Source of the DNA: Acidobacteriota bacterium
GTDB lineage: Bacteria; Acidobacteriota; Terriglobia; Acidiferrales; UBA7541
Direction of reading: 5' to 3'
NCBI GenBank assembly: GCA_003165465.1
Contig: PLUM01000083.1
Span: 156-64,155, forward strand
DNA length: 64,000 bases
A model generated the notes under the pieces. That model worked only from the letters and a program-made list of their open reading frames with translations, searched no databases and had not been told where the DNA came from. Positions 48,223 to 56,816 of this stretch are shown here, piece by piece. Each line of letters starts with the position of its first letter. Within the stretch, counting starts at the first letter, position 1. Both the position numbers and the translations under genes were made by a program.

Positions 48223-49422
48223 ATGAAACGCAGCACAAACCGAATTTTAACGACGCACGTTGGCAGCCTGATTCGTCCGCCAAAGCTTCTTGAGTTCGCG
48301 CGCGCGCAGCAGAGCGGCGCGGCCGTCGACCAGAAAAATTACGAGGAGTGCCTGAAAGATTCCGTGGCCGAAGTCATCCAGCAGCAAGCCCATGCGGGCA
48401 TCGACATCGTCAACGACGGCGAATTCGGCAAGTCGACGAGTTGGGCTCTCTATGCGCTGAAGCGCGTCAGCGGCTTCGAACTGCGCCCGATCAAAGCCGG
48501 GGGAACAAATCCCTTCGCGCGTGGCGCGGATAGGGAGCGTTTCAAGGAATTTTACGCCGAGCTGGAAGGGGGGAACGAACGCACCTGGTCGAACGTAACC
48601 GCAAACGAGGCCGTGTGCGTCGCACCCGTAAAATACACCGGCATCGCCGAACTCCAGCACGACATTGACCACCTCAAGGCGGGGCTGCAGGGCGTAAAGG
48701 TGGAGGAGGCGTTCCTGCCGGTCGCGGCTCCCTCCAGCGCGATTCCCGACCGCAAGAACGAATACTACAAGAACGACGAGGAACTGGTCGTCGCCCTGGC
48801 CGAGGCGCTGCGAACCGAATACCGCGCCATTGTCGACGCAGGTTTTCTATTGCAAGTGGACGACGCCCGCGCCGCGGTGACCTATGACAGGATGGTGCCC
48901 CCGGGAAGTTTCGAAGATTATTATCGCTGGGTGGGCCGCCATGTCGAAGTGCTGAACCATGCTCTCGAAGGAATCCCCGAAGATCGAATTCGCTACCACG
49001 TTTGTTGGGGAAGTTGGCCGGGGCCGCACACGACGGACGTTCCGCTGCGGAAAATCGTTGATCTCATTCTCAAGGTTCGTGCCGGCGCCTATCTGATCGA
49101 AGCCGCCAATCCTCGCCACGAACACGAATGGCGCGTCTGGAAGGACGTCAAACTCCCGGATGGAAAAATACTGGCTCCCGGCGTCGTCAGCCACGGCACG
49201 AACGTGGTGGAGCATCCTGAACTCGTGGCTGAACGCATCGTGCGGTTCGCAAACCTCGTGGGCCGCGAGAACGTCATCGCCAGCACCGATTGTGGATTTT
49301 CCCAGGAGCAGTTCAACCGGCGCGTTCATCCCACGATCATGTGGGCAAAGCTGGAATCCATGGCCGAAGGCGCGCGAATCGCGAGCGCCGAGCTGTGGGG
49401 CCGGGCCAAGGCAGGAGCTTAG
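48223..49422 (+). CDS. Cobalamin-independent methionine synthase family protein (MetE C-terminal domain type)
   Basis: A 399-residue protein containing only the C-terminal zinc TIM barrel of MetE. It starts with ILTTHVGSLIRPPKLLEF, has AHAGIDIVNDGEFGKSTSW, FLLQVDDARAA, HVCWGSWPGPHTTDVPL with His and Cys as zinc ligands, and STDCGFSQ with the further Cys. Short MetE-like proteins of this kind include methyltransferases and epoxyalkane:coenzyme M-type enzymes. Without the N-terminal half it probably does not use polyglutamyl folate like MetE. The methyl donor or thiol partner is unknown. It is co-directional with the cupin-like gene. Confidence 0.82.
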   Translation: MKRSTNRILTTHVGSLIRPPKLLEFARAQQSGAAVDQKNYEECLKDSVAEVIQQQAHAGIDIVNDGEFGKSTSWALYALKRVSGFELRPIKAGGTNPFARGADRERFKEFYAELEGGNERTWSNVTANEAVCVAPVKYTGIAELQHDIDHLKAGLQGVKVEEAFLPVAAPSSAIPDRKNEYYKNDEELVVALAEALRTEYRAIVDAGFLLQVDDARAAVTYDRMVPPGSFEDYYRWVGRHVEVLNHALEGIPEDRIRYHVCWGSWPGPHTTDVPLRKIVDLILKVRAGAYLIEAANPRHEHEWRVWKDVKLPDGKILAPGVVSHGTNVVEHPELVAERIVRFANLVGRENVIASTDCGFSQEQFNRRVHPTIMWAKLESMAEGARIASAELWGRAKAGA

Positions 49423-49498
49423 CCGAGCCTCGCAATCGCCGGCGAGGAAAGCGTCCATTCCTGGAATTCACCTGGCATCCGTTTACGATTCTTGGATC

Positions 49499-50386
49499 CT
49501 ATCGGGCAATTGTAGCGGGCGCAGCCTCAATTTCCGTCTGCGCCCCTGCGACGAGTTGCCACACGCCTTCTCGCTTCACCCATATGCGAGTAAAGCGATG
49601 CGGCTTGCCGTTTCGCGGCTGGTGCAGGGCTTCCATCACGACCGTGTCTCCGAAGTCGAAGAAGAGGGCTGACAACAACGGAGCCGGTACCGCTCTGGCA
49701 TTCGTTTCTTTTTGCTTCTTGATGGCTGCAATCCGGTTCGCTTTGCTGACCAGTACACCTGGAGTAATCCCGAAGTCCTCATCCCCAATGTGCGCGGCCC
49801 AGGCGTCCGCGTCCGCCTGCCAGATCGCCGTGTTCATGGCCTGAAAGGAAGCAATCACTTCGCGGTCGGCTTCCGTCGTGGGCTTGTATGGGATCGTCTT
49901 GCACGGATTCTCGCAGTCCGCCGAACTCGTGCCGCCGTTCGCATAGGCTGGGGATGATGGCGCACGATCCGGAACTTGCTGATAGACGAGCAATCGCCAG
50001 CCCGCTGGACGCTTCACCCACACGCGTTCGAAACGACCGTTTTGCTGAACACCGAAAACGGATCCGACCTGTCCATGTCGAAAGACTTTGAGGTCTGCGT
50101 TGCCTTCGCTGTCTTTCGCAAACGCGCCAAGGTCCTCGCGGACCTGTTCTTTGGTCGAGCCGATCCCGTTCGAATCAATCCAGGTGAAATTCGCGTCGAG
50201 AAGCCCAGCGACTACATTCTTGTCTTGTTTCGCAACGGCCTGAACGAACGAGTGGTCAGCCTGGGAGACCGCCTGCTCGTCACTTTTATTATTGTCGGCG
50301 GCGGCAGCCTGCCTGCTTGCCAGCGCGCCCGATAGGCCGCCGAACGCAATCGCAATCGCGAGAGATGTTGTGACGAAAATTCTCAT
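49499..50386 (-). CDS. Exported double NTF2/SnoaL-like protein (paralogue 1)
   Basis: A 295-residue protein starting at ATG 50386 with an AAAGG box and a signal peptide (MRIFVTTSLAIAIAFGGLSGALA). It has two NTF2/SnoaL-like domains: residues about 33-130 (SFVQAVAKQDKNVVAGLLDANFTWIDSNG, FERVWVKRPAGWRLL) and about 165-290. The linker carries CENPCKTIPYKPT, probably with a disulfide. Two paralogues lie at 52981 and 53920. This copy is the last gene of a minus-strand operon with a pentaheme cytochrome and an FAD oxidoreductase. NTF2-like folds often bind small hydrophobic ligands; the ligand is unknown. Confidence 0.72.
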   Translation of the reverse strand: MRIFVTTSLAIAIAFGGLSGALASRQAAAADNNKSDEQAVSQADHSFVQAVAKQDKNVVAGLLDANFTWIDSNGIGSTKEQVREDLGAFAKDSEGNADLKVFRHGQVGSVFGVQQNGRFERVWVKRPAGWRLLVYQQVPDRAPSSPAYANGGTSSADCENPCKTIPYKPTTEADREVIASFQAMNTAIWQADADAWAAHIGDEDFGITPGVLVSKANRIAAIKKQKETNARAVPAPLLSALFFDFGDTVVMEALHQPRNGKPHRFTRIWVKREGVWQLVAGAQTEIEAAPATIAR

Positions 50387-50413
50387 AAATGTACCTTTAT
50401 CACTCACCTTAGC

Positions 50414-50986
50414 TCAGTTCTGGGGCCACGGATGGCATGCAGTGCAGTTGGTTTTGGCATTGTTCCGCTCATGGCATGTGAGGCAACTGTACATGGTCGC
50501 CACGCTGGTGGCTTCCGACATGACTTCCATCTGGGCCACCTGACCGTGGCACATTTCGCACTTCATGCCGGCCTGCACATGTGTGCGATGCGCCCAGTTC
50601 ACGCCGGGAAGGACCGTGTAGATGCGCACCCACGGAACGGGCTGCCGGGACTTGTCGAATGCGGCGAGTTTCTGAATGGACGGCTTGCCCTTGGCAGTGG
50701 AATGATGGCAGGACATGCACGTACTGGTGGCCGGGTAGGTCATCAGTTTGCCGGGCTCCGGATTCGTATGGCAATACGTGCACGTCAGCCCCAAGGCCAA
50801 GTGCGTTTTGTGACTGTAAGGGATTGGCTGGACAGGCCCACTAGGATGCAGCGGGTTATCGGGCACCGTCTGCTGAATCATGGGCGACGACGGCGACTGT
50901 TGGGCGCATAGCGGGATGACCGTCGGCAGAAGCAATGCAGTGGCTTGCGCTGCCACCAGGACGAATATTTTCTTGGTTCGATTCAC
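50414..50986 (-). CDS. Exported pentaheme cytochrome c (class III-like)
   Basis: About 190 residues from GTG 50986, which has GTGGAG upstream; an ATG at 51007 is the alternative. A signal peptide (VNRTKKIFVLVAAQATALLLPTVIPLCAQ) precedes five heme motifs: CTYCH, CMSCH, CEMCH, CLTCH and CTACH. Extra His residues (PYSHKTHLALG, WAHRTHVQAG) before the first and third motifs can act as distal ligands, as in class III or NrfB/c7-like multiheme proteins. It lies between an FAD oxidoreductase and an NTF2-like gene on the same strand and likely takes electrons from the oxidoreductase or a membrane quinol complex. Confidence 0.82.
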   Translation of the reverse strand: MNRTKKIFVLVAAQATALLLPTVIPLCAQQSPSSPMIQQTVPDNPLHPSGPVQPIPYSHKTHLALGLTCTYCHTNPEPGKLMTYPATSTCMSCHHSTAKGKPSIQKLAAFDKSRQPVPWVRIYTVLPGVNWAHRTHVQAGMKCEMCHGQVAQMEVMSEATSVATMYSCLTCHERNNAKTNCTACHPWPQN

Positions 50987-51024
50987 GAGTACGTCTCCAC
51001 TGTTCATGCTTCGTTTTCCGGCAT

Positions 51025-52692
51025 TCATGCTTTCTTTCGCAGGACTTCTTCGATGCTAGTACCAAAATCCTTGAGCATCACGACGGCCGCGTTGCGCCCG
51101 GGAGCGCCTGTGACCGAGCCGCCCGGATACGTCGTGGCGCCGGTTTGATACAGCCCCGGGACAGGCATGCGGTATTGCGCCCAGCCGGGCATGGGCCGCA
51201 TCGCGCCGGATTGCGCCGGGCCAGTCGAGCCCGCGTGAATGCTGCCGTGCCAGTTCATCGGATTCTGGCGCTCGATATCGAGAGGACTGTGAACGATCCG
51301 CGCAAGGATTTTGTCGTCGGTCAGATTCGGAGCGAACTGGCGCAGGTATTTCAGATTCGCGTCGGAAACCCGATCCTTGATCACGTCCCAATGTTGCGGG
51401 CCTTCCTTCAGATCGTAGGGCTGGTAACCGAGAACCTTAACGGTGTGCATTCCCGCCGGGGCCCGCGAAGGATCGGCAATGCTGCAGCAAATGACGTGCA
51501 GCGGCGGCTCATCGACATCCACCGCGTTGATCGCGTAGTCGTAGGCAAAACGCAGGGCCCGCTCGGGCGTGGACATCAGTTCCGTGTGCACGGAGGAGAG
51601 CGTGCCGCCCTGGACTGGATACTTTGGAGGTTCCGTCATGGCGTAATCGGTTTCGAACGCCTGGTAATCCGCCTGCCAGGTATTCACGCCGTCGAGGAAA
51701 TCGTCGCCCCACAACTCGCGCGGTGCCATGTTCACGAGATCCTTGACGTGAATCGTGGAAAGCACGGCCTTTTCGGCGCGATACGCACTGCCATCCTCGC
51801 ATTCCACGCCCACGCATTTGCCGTTCTCCACGATGAGCCGCTGCACAGATTTGTTGGTGAGGATCACGCCGTCGTGGGCTTGAATGAAACGCGCCAGCGA
51901 CTGCGTCAATTCGCCCGATCCTCCCTTGGGAAGCGGGCGGCTGTGGAGTTGTTGCTGGAACGGACCGTAGGCCGTCCGGCCGGTCATCGGAAATTGAGCC
52001 GGCTGGTTTGACCAGGGGCTCGCCAGCATGAATGCGCGGCAGTGGTCGTCTTCGAAAGTGTCGCGAATAATATCCCATGCGGACATGGCGAGGCGGCGCT
52101 GCCAGAACTTCCCTTTCGGGTGCTCGGCCAAGCGGTCGTTGAGCGATTTTCCAAAACCAATGGGTGCGAAGGTCACGGCGTCGAATACCGGCGCGATGTT
52201 TTCATAATCGGCCATCATCCGGCGATAGGCGGCCGCATCTTTTTTCGAAAATTTCGCAAATTCCGCGACGGTGCGATCCAAATCGCGCCACTGCGTGATG
52301 TAGCTCCCATCGGGAAAAGGCCTGTGGATCACCGGGTCCGGATAGATATATTCCAGTCCGTAGTCGCCGAGCTTCAATTCGTCATCGCGCATCAGCGGAT
52401 TGTCAAAGATGGAATTGTGCGCCGACGAGCAGGTGTCATGCTTGAACCCGCGCAGCGTCGTCTCGGCGGTCTTGACGCAGCCGCCGATCCTGGGCCGTCC
52501 CTCCAAGACCAGGCAGCGATAGCCCGCTTTCGCCAAGTAAGCGGCGGTGATGAGGCTATTGTGGCCCGCGCCGGCAACGACAATGTCGAATCGATCGGTC
52601 GGCGGCGCTTTCCCCTCCAGCGAAAGAGATTGAAGAGCGAGAGGCGCCAGCGCCGCTCCCTGTACGAACTCGCGCCGGGTCATTGGACTCAT
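51025..52692 (-). CDS. Tat-type FAD-dependent oxidoreductase, phytoene desaturase/CrtO-like
   Basis: A 555-residue protein. MTRREFVQGAALAPLALQSL is a twin-arginine-type signal, so it is exported folded with its cofactor. The FAD loop is DIVVAGAGHNSLITAAYLAKAGYRCLVLEGRPRIGG, and the C-terminal FAD motif lies in LYQTGATTYPGGSVTGAPGRNAA, as in the amine-oxidase/phytoene-dehydrogenase family including CrtO carotene ketolases. Its substrate is unknown; a hydrophobic polyene or sterol-like compound is likely from the family. It heads a minus-strand operon with the pentaheme cytochrome 38 bp downstream, and the two could form an exported oxidation chain. Confidence 0.83.
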   Translation of the reverse strand: MSPMTRREFVQGAALAPLALQSLSLEGKAPPTDRFDIVVAGAGHNSLITAAYLAKAGYRCLVLEGRPRIGGCVKTAETTLRGFKHDTCSSAHNSIFDNPLMRDDELKLGDYGLEYIYPDPVIHRPFPDGSYITQWRDLDRTVAEFAKFSKKDAAAYRRMMADYENIAPVFDAVTFAPIGFGKSLNDRLAEHPKGKFWQRRLAMSAWDIIRDTFEDDHCRAFMLASPWSNQPAQFPMTGRTAYGPFQQQLHSRPLPKGGSGELTQSLARFIQAHDGVILTNKSVQRLIVENGKCVGVECEDGSAYRAEKAVLSTIHVKDLVNMAPRELWGDDFLDGVNTWQADYQAFETDYAMTEPPKYPVQGGTLSSVHTELMSTPERALRFAYDYAINAVDVDEPPLHVICCSIADPSRAPAGMHTVKVLGYQPYDLKEGPQHWDVIKDRVSDANLKYLRQFAPNLTDDKILARIVHSPLDIERQNPMNWHGSIHAGSTGPAQSGAMRPMPGWAQYRMPVPGLYQTGATTYPGGSVTGAPGRNAAVVMLKDFGTSIEEVLRKKA

Positions 52693-52980
52693 TCGGTTTC
52701 TCCTATTGCACGGAAGAAATGAAACTTACCAAGCACTGATGGATGCCAGGAAAATCGCCGCCATCTTTTTTTGAGGCAGAAGAGGCGAGGCCTGCGCTGT
52801 TATTTCGGTCCGCCTCCGCGAGCGACTTTGCCATTTTGGGCATCCCTTCCGGAAAGTCGCGGTGACGCCCGACACATTGGGATGTGATGCAGAGCACTGA
52901 TGCCTATGATCGTTAACTGACAATGTCCACAGCGTATCGAATTGTCTGCTTCGTGATGATTCTGACTTCAAGGAGAGTGT

Positions 52981-53847
52981 ATGAAACGTTTGATCGCACG
53001 TGCTCTTGTCATGGGCATTCTGTGGGCTATCACACTCGCCGCGCTGGCAAGCAGGCCGGTTGCCGCCGCGAGTCCTAAGAACGAGCAAGAGAAGGCTGTC
53101 GCACAAGCCGACCATTCCTTGACCGAGGCCCTCGGGAATGCGGACAAGACGGCCGTGGCAGCGCTCCTGGACGAAAATTTTGAATGGACGGATGTCAATG
53201 GAAAGGCGCGGACCAAGGCGGATGCCCTGGAGAACCTCACCGCGCTCTCGAAGGACACGGGCGGCGAAACCGGCGTGATGACCTACTCCTATGAGCAGGT
53301 CGGGCGCGTCGCGGGGACTCACAACAATACGCATTTTGTGCGTCTATGGGTGAAGCGTCCCGCGGGCTGGCGCGCGTTTATTTATTTGGAAACGCCCGCT
53401 CCCGCCTCTCCGCAAAAGCCCTCAAAACCCCGACCGGGCGATGACGTATGCGAGAATCCTTGCAAAACAATGCCGTATACGCCAACAACGGCAGCGCAAC
53501 AGGGAGCCATGGATGCGTGGAAAGGAACGAAGATGGCCGAATGGAAGGCGCTCCCAGACGAATGGAAAAACTATGTTGGCGAAAGCATGGTGGTGATCAG
53601 CCCCAGCCAGTACCTCGATAAAGCAGGACGGCTGGCACTTCTCGTTTCGCAGAAAGACGCCTATGGAACCGGTTCGCCCAGCCCCGCGGTCGTGTCCATG
53701 AAGATGTATGATTTCGGGGATGTGGTGATCATGACATCGCATCACGCGCCGAATGCCGCCGGCATCGCCGCATATGCCGTCCGATTATTTACGAACGAAG
53801 AAGGCAATTGGAAGATTGTGTTGAGCTCGCAAACGGATATTAAATAG
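52981..53847 (+). CDS. Exported double NTF2/SnoaL-like protein (paralogue 2)
   Basis: A 288-residue protein starting at ATG 52981 with AAGGAGAG upstream and a signal peptide (MKRLIARALVMGILWAITLAALA). Domain 1 shows HSLTEALGNADKTAVAALLDENFEWTDVNGK and FVRLWVKRPAGWRAF. The linker is CENPCKTMPYTPT. Domain 2 (MDAWKGTKMAEWKAL to NWKIVLSSQTDIK) is more divergent. It is divergent from the oxidoreductase gene across 288 bp that show no clear promoter. A third paralogue follows 72 bp downstream. The function is unknown. Confidence 0.72.
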   Translation: MKRLIARALVMGILWAITLAALASRPVAAASPKNEQEKAVAQADHSLTEALGNADKTAVAALLDENFEWTDVNGKARTKADALENLTALSKDTGGETGVMTYSYEQVGRVAGTHNNTHFVRLWVKRPAGWRAFIYLETPAPASPQKPSKPRPGDDVCENPCKTMPYTPTTAAQQGAMDAWKGTKMAEWKALPDEWKNYVGESMVVISPSQYLDKAGRLALLVSQKDAYGTGSPSPAVVSMKMYDFGDVVIMTSHHAPNAAGIAAYAVRLFTNEEGNWKIVLSSQTDIK

Positions 53848-53919
53848 CGAACCAGCAGGAGCGTGGACAGGTTGGCAATCGTTTTTGTGGACATTCCGGC
53901 TTAGAGGAGGAATTCAGAA

Positions 53920-54816
53920 ATGAAACGTTTCATTAAACTGGCGGTTGTTGGTGGCGTGGTGATCGCTGTCTTTTGTGCAGTGCTGGCTATCCAGTCTGTT
54001 GCCGCGGCCGGCGACGATCAGGCTATTCTCCAGGCCGATCATTCGTTGCTTCAGGCCCTCGCAAAAGCGGACAAGCCCGCCGTGAGCGCTCTGCTGGACG
54101 AGAAATTCGAATGGACGGACGTGGATGGAAAAATACAGAACAAGGCGGAGGCCCTAGGCGACCTGGCCGCGCTCGCAAAGGACAACGAAGGCGACACGGA
54201 CGTGAAAACGCATTTCTATGGCGAGCTGGACATCATCTTCGGCTTTCACCATAACGTGCGTTTTTCGCGCATTTGGGTGAAGCGCCCGGCAGGCTGGCGC
54301 GTCATCACCGATTTGGACACAGCCAGGCCCCCGCAGACTTCTGCAGCGGCCCCACCACCCGCAGCCAGCGGAGCGGCGGGAGACTGCGACAATCCTTGCA
54401 GAACCCTGCCACCCACGCAAATGACGGCGGCCGACAAAGCCGTGCTTCTGGAATGGCAAAAGACGAAGGTCGACGAATGGCATCCGGACGCAGCGGACTG
54501 GGGGACTCATGTCTCGGACGATTTCCTGATCATGAATGACCGGTCCGAACGAAACAAGGCGGAGCGCGTGGACTTTGGCAAGAAGCAACAAGCGGCGGGG
54601 ATCAGCGCGCCGGGCGATCCGATTACCTCCTTGACCATGTTGGACTTCGGGAACGCGGTGATGATGATCTCTCATCACGTGCCCTATCGAGGCGGAAAGC
54701 CTTATTACAATGTGCGCGTATTTGTAAACCAGAACGGTCACTGGCCGATTGCCTGGAGCCAACAGACAACGATTCAGTCTGCTGCCCCAGTGCCTGCCGT
54801 GGGAGCCCCCAAATAG
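53920..54816 (+). CDS. Exported double NTF2/SnoaL-like protein (paralogue 3)
   Basis: A 298-residue protein starting at ATG 53920 with GAGGAGG upstream and a signal peptide (MKRFIKLAVVGGVVIAVFCAVLAIQSVAA). Domain 1 has HSLLQALAKADKPAVSALLDEKFEWTDVDGK and FSRIWVKRPAGWRVI, almost the same as paralogue 2. The linker is CDNPCRTLPPTQMT, preceded by a Pro/Ala stretch. Domain 2 (VLLEWQKTKVDEWHPDAADWGTHV) keeps a DFGNAVMMISHHVP strand shared by all three. It is the product of a tandem duplication with the preceding gene. Confidence 0.72.
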   Translation: MKRFIKLAVVGGVVIAVFCAVLAIQSVAAAGDDQAILQADHSLLQALAKADKPAVSALLDEKFEWTDVDGKIQNKAEALGDLAALAKDNEGDTDVKTHFYGELDIIFGFHHNVRFSRIWVKRPAGWRVITDLDTARPPQTSAAAPPPAASGAAGDCDNPCRTLPPTQMTAADKAVLLEWQKTKVDEWHPDAADWGTHVSDDFLIMNDRSERNKAERVDFGKKQQAAGISAPGDPITSLTMLDFGNAVMMISHHVPYRGGKPYYNVRVFVNQNGHWPIAWSQQTTIQSAAPVPAVGAPK

Positions 54817-54905
54817 GTTGGCGGTCTTTCGTGCCGCAGTTGCAAAGGCCAGCCATGTCGTGCCTCTGCATCTGCGGCAGAACTAAAATGCGTCGCCATT
54901 GCGCT

Positions 54906-54934
54906 GTAGGGGCACGGCAATGCCGTGCCCCTAC
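54906..54934. repeat. Short palindromic repeat, locus 19
   Basis: GTAGGGGCACGGCAATGCCGTGCCCCTAC, the same subtype as locus 12 (33597-33625), which differs only at the central ATT/AAT. It lies between paralogue 3 and the alpha/beta hydrolase gene. Confidence 0.88.
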
Positions 54935-55033
54935 TTCGATTGAGCCGTGTTTCTTAGGAGAAACGCAGTCGAGCGGCGCATGTAAGGTCATGTGCCGCTG
55001 GGTGCGATCCCGATGTTGCCGCAAGGAGGAAAT

Positions 55034-56494
55034 GTGTCTGAATCGAACAAGCAGAATCCTTCCAAGACAATGGTAGAGAGGCGCGAGTTTCTCGGCGGGG
55101 CGGCTACGCTGGCGGGCGCGTCGCTGATCGGCGGCGCTGCCGGATCGACCATGCTGGGCTTGCCGGCTGCCGCGGCCATGTCTCCTCCTGCGGAGCCGTT
55201 GCCCGCGCCTGCGCCCGTGATGTCGCCCGAAGTCGAGCACCGGACCAAGCGCTGGCAGGAGCAGCGCTGGCTGCTCGACACGGTCATCCAGCTGATTGGC
55301 CCGGACTGGGACGAAGGACGCTTGAACGGACAGGTGGTGGATCTCTGCGGCCCGGACGTGTTGGGCGATGTCGCCGGGATTCGCGGGCGCATACATAAAT
55401 TCAACGATTTGACGCGCGAATTCGCGCGGGCCGCCGTACGCCGCGAGAAGATGGCGCGGCAGAGCGAGGCGCAGGGAAACACGATCGCGGCGCGCGAGGA
55501 CTATTTCATGGCGGCGATTCTCTATATGTACGCGCTGTGGCCCATCTTCGAAAAGACGCGCGAACTCGTGGCGCTCAACGACCGAAAAAATACCTGCTAC
55601 GCGAAGTACATCCAGTTCGCGGACCATGAGATTCGGCGCGTCGAGATTCCTCTTGGCAACACCGGAAAATCGCTGCCGGGCTATCTGCATCTTCCGCCGA
55701 ACCGGACGGACCGCGTGTCCTGCGTGTGGGATATCATCGGCGTAGGCGGAACGCGGGAGCGCTCGAGCGCGCTCTACGGCGACAAGCTGCGCGAGCGAGG
55801 CATCGCCACGCTGGGCCTCGATGGGCCAGGCCACGGCGAGAGCATCCTCCGCGAGATTTACGTCAATCCCTCGATCTGGATGGATGCCGGCCAGTCCGTT
55901 CTGTCGTGGCTGCGTTCGCAAAAAGAAATCGATCCCGAGCGTATCGCTCTGAGCGGCACGAGCATGGGCACGTGTTTTGCGACGCAAATTGCCTCGGTCG
56001 ACGACCGGCTTAAGGGTGTCGCGACACGCGCCATGACCCACGAGCCTGGGCTTCATTCCCTGCTCGAGATGGACTCGCCTTCCTGGAAACTCCGGTTCAT
56101 GTTCATGGCGGGCTTGCAGACCGAAGAGCAGATGGACAAGATGTGGCAGCCGTTTTCCGTGCTCAACCTGGGAAGCAAAATCAAATGCCCGTATCTGACG
56201 GTCGCGGGCGAGGACGACCAGCTCAGCCGCATTGAATACACGTATCAAATGCTGGACGCGATCGCGGCGCCAAAACAAATGCTGCTGTATGAAGGCACGA
56301 ATCATGGAGTCGCCGGATCCCCCGCGGCAACCAACGGCCCGAACCCGCGCACGTTCATCGCGGATTGGCTGAAGGACCGCCTGGATGGCAAGCCGATGGA
56401 AACCAAACACATGAAGGTGGACGCGGCCGGGACGGTGCACGAATCCACGTTCGAAGAGGCGCGCAAATCCCTGTCTTTATTGTTTCTGACGTAA
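55034..56494 (+). CDS. Tat-type alpha/beta hydrolase, DUF1100/FrsA-like
   Basis: A 486-residue protein from GTG 55034 (AAGGAGG at 55023-55029). VERREFLGGAATLAGASLIGG is a twin-arginine signal. A helical cap region (residues about 60-200) precedes the hydrolase core: GLDGPGHGES near residue 275, nucleophile elbow GTSMGTC near 320, acid in AGEDDQLSR near 400, and His in YEGTNHGV near 428. The helical-cap-plus-core layout resembles FrsA/DUF1100 and 2,6-dihydroxypseudooxynicotine-hydrolase-type C-C hydrolases. It would act outside the cytoplasm; the substrate is unknown. It is the last chromosomal gene before the integrated element. Confidence 0.8.
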   Translation: MSESNKQNPSKTMVERREFLGGAATLAGASLIGGAAGSTMLGLPAAAAMSPPAEPLPAPAPVMSPEVEHRTKRWQEQRWLLDTVIQLIGPDWDEGRLNGQVVDLCGPDVLGDVAGIRGRIHKFNDLTREFARAAVRREKMARQSEAQGNTIAAREDYFMAAILYMYALWPIFEKTRELVALNDRKNTCYAKYIQFADHEIRRVEIPLGNTGKSLPGYLHLPPNRTDRVSCVWDIIGVGGTRERSSALYGDKLRERGIATLGLDGPGHGESILREIYVNPSIWMDAGQSVLSWLRSQKEIDPERIALSGTSMGTCFATQIASVDDRLKGVATRAMTHEPGLHSLLEMDSPSWKLRFMFMAGLQTEEQMDKMWQPFSVLNLGSKIKCPYLTVAGEDDQLSRIEYTYQMLDAIAAPKQMLLYEGTNHGVAGSPAATNGPNPRTFIADWLKDRLDGKPMETKHMKVDAAGTVHESTFEEARKSLSLLFLT

Positions 56495-56594
56495 CCCCAC
56501 GGGCCAGGAACGCAGAGCGGATTTTCGCCAAATAGCCGCGACGGCTGAAAGCTGGAAAGTTAACTAGCGGATGCTCAATGGTTTGGAGAAAAGA

Positions 56595-56639
56595 TGGAGC
56601 CGAGGCCCGGACTTGAACCGGGGACCTGTCGATTACGAA
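56595..56639 (-). other. Left attachment site: 3' fragment of tRNA-Thr(CGT)
   Basis: On the minus strand the segment reads as the 3' part of a tRNA: anticodon loop TTCGTAA (anticodon CGT at 56635-56637), variable region, T arm CCCGG-TTCAAGT-CCGGG, acceptor strand CCTCGGC, discriminator T and CCA. The D arm, 5' acceptor strand (expected GCCGAGG) and 5' half of the anticodon stem are absent beyond 56640. This is the displaced 3' end left by integration of a mobile element into a tRNA-Thr gene. The intact gene should lie at the right end, outside the window. Confidence 0.85.
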
Positions 56640-56743
56640 GCGTGGGAGAAGCTTCTACTGCCATTTGTTAAATTGTGCGATTCTCTGCTATTCATGCGGC
56701 TTCCAGCATGGTCGTAAGGCTTGAGTGACTACTGCCAATTAAT

Positions 56744-56775
56744 GCGAATTGTGATGTGGACGTGCACCAATTCGC
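56744..56775. other. Inverted repeat near the attachment site
   Basis: GCGAATTG at 56744-56751 and CAATTCGC at 56768-56775 form an 8-bp inverted repeat with a 16-bp spacer, in the gene-free 56640-56816 stretch between the tRNA fragment and the first element gene. It could be an arm-type binding site for the integrase or an excision factor. Nothing else is recognisable in this stretch. Confidence 0.35.
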
Positions 56776-56816
56776 GTACCAAATTTTCTAGGCTTGACGC
56801 TGGCGCCATGAGCCTC

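Noticed and set aside
56595..56670. A complete tRNA gene on the minus strand
   Set aside because: The T arm and 3' acceptor are intact, but the D arm and the matching 5' acceptor strand GCCGAGG are absent, so it is only a 3' fragment.
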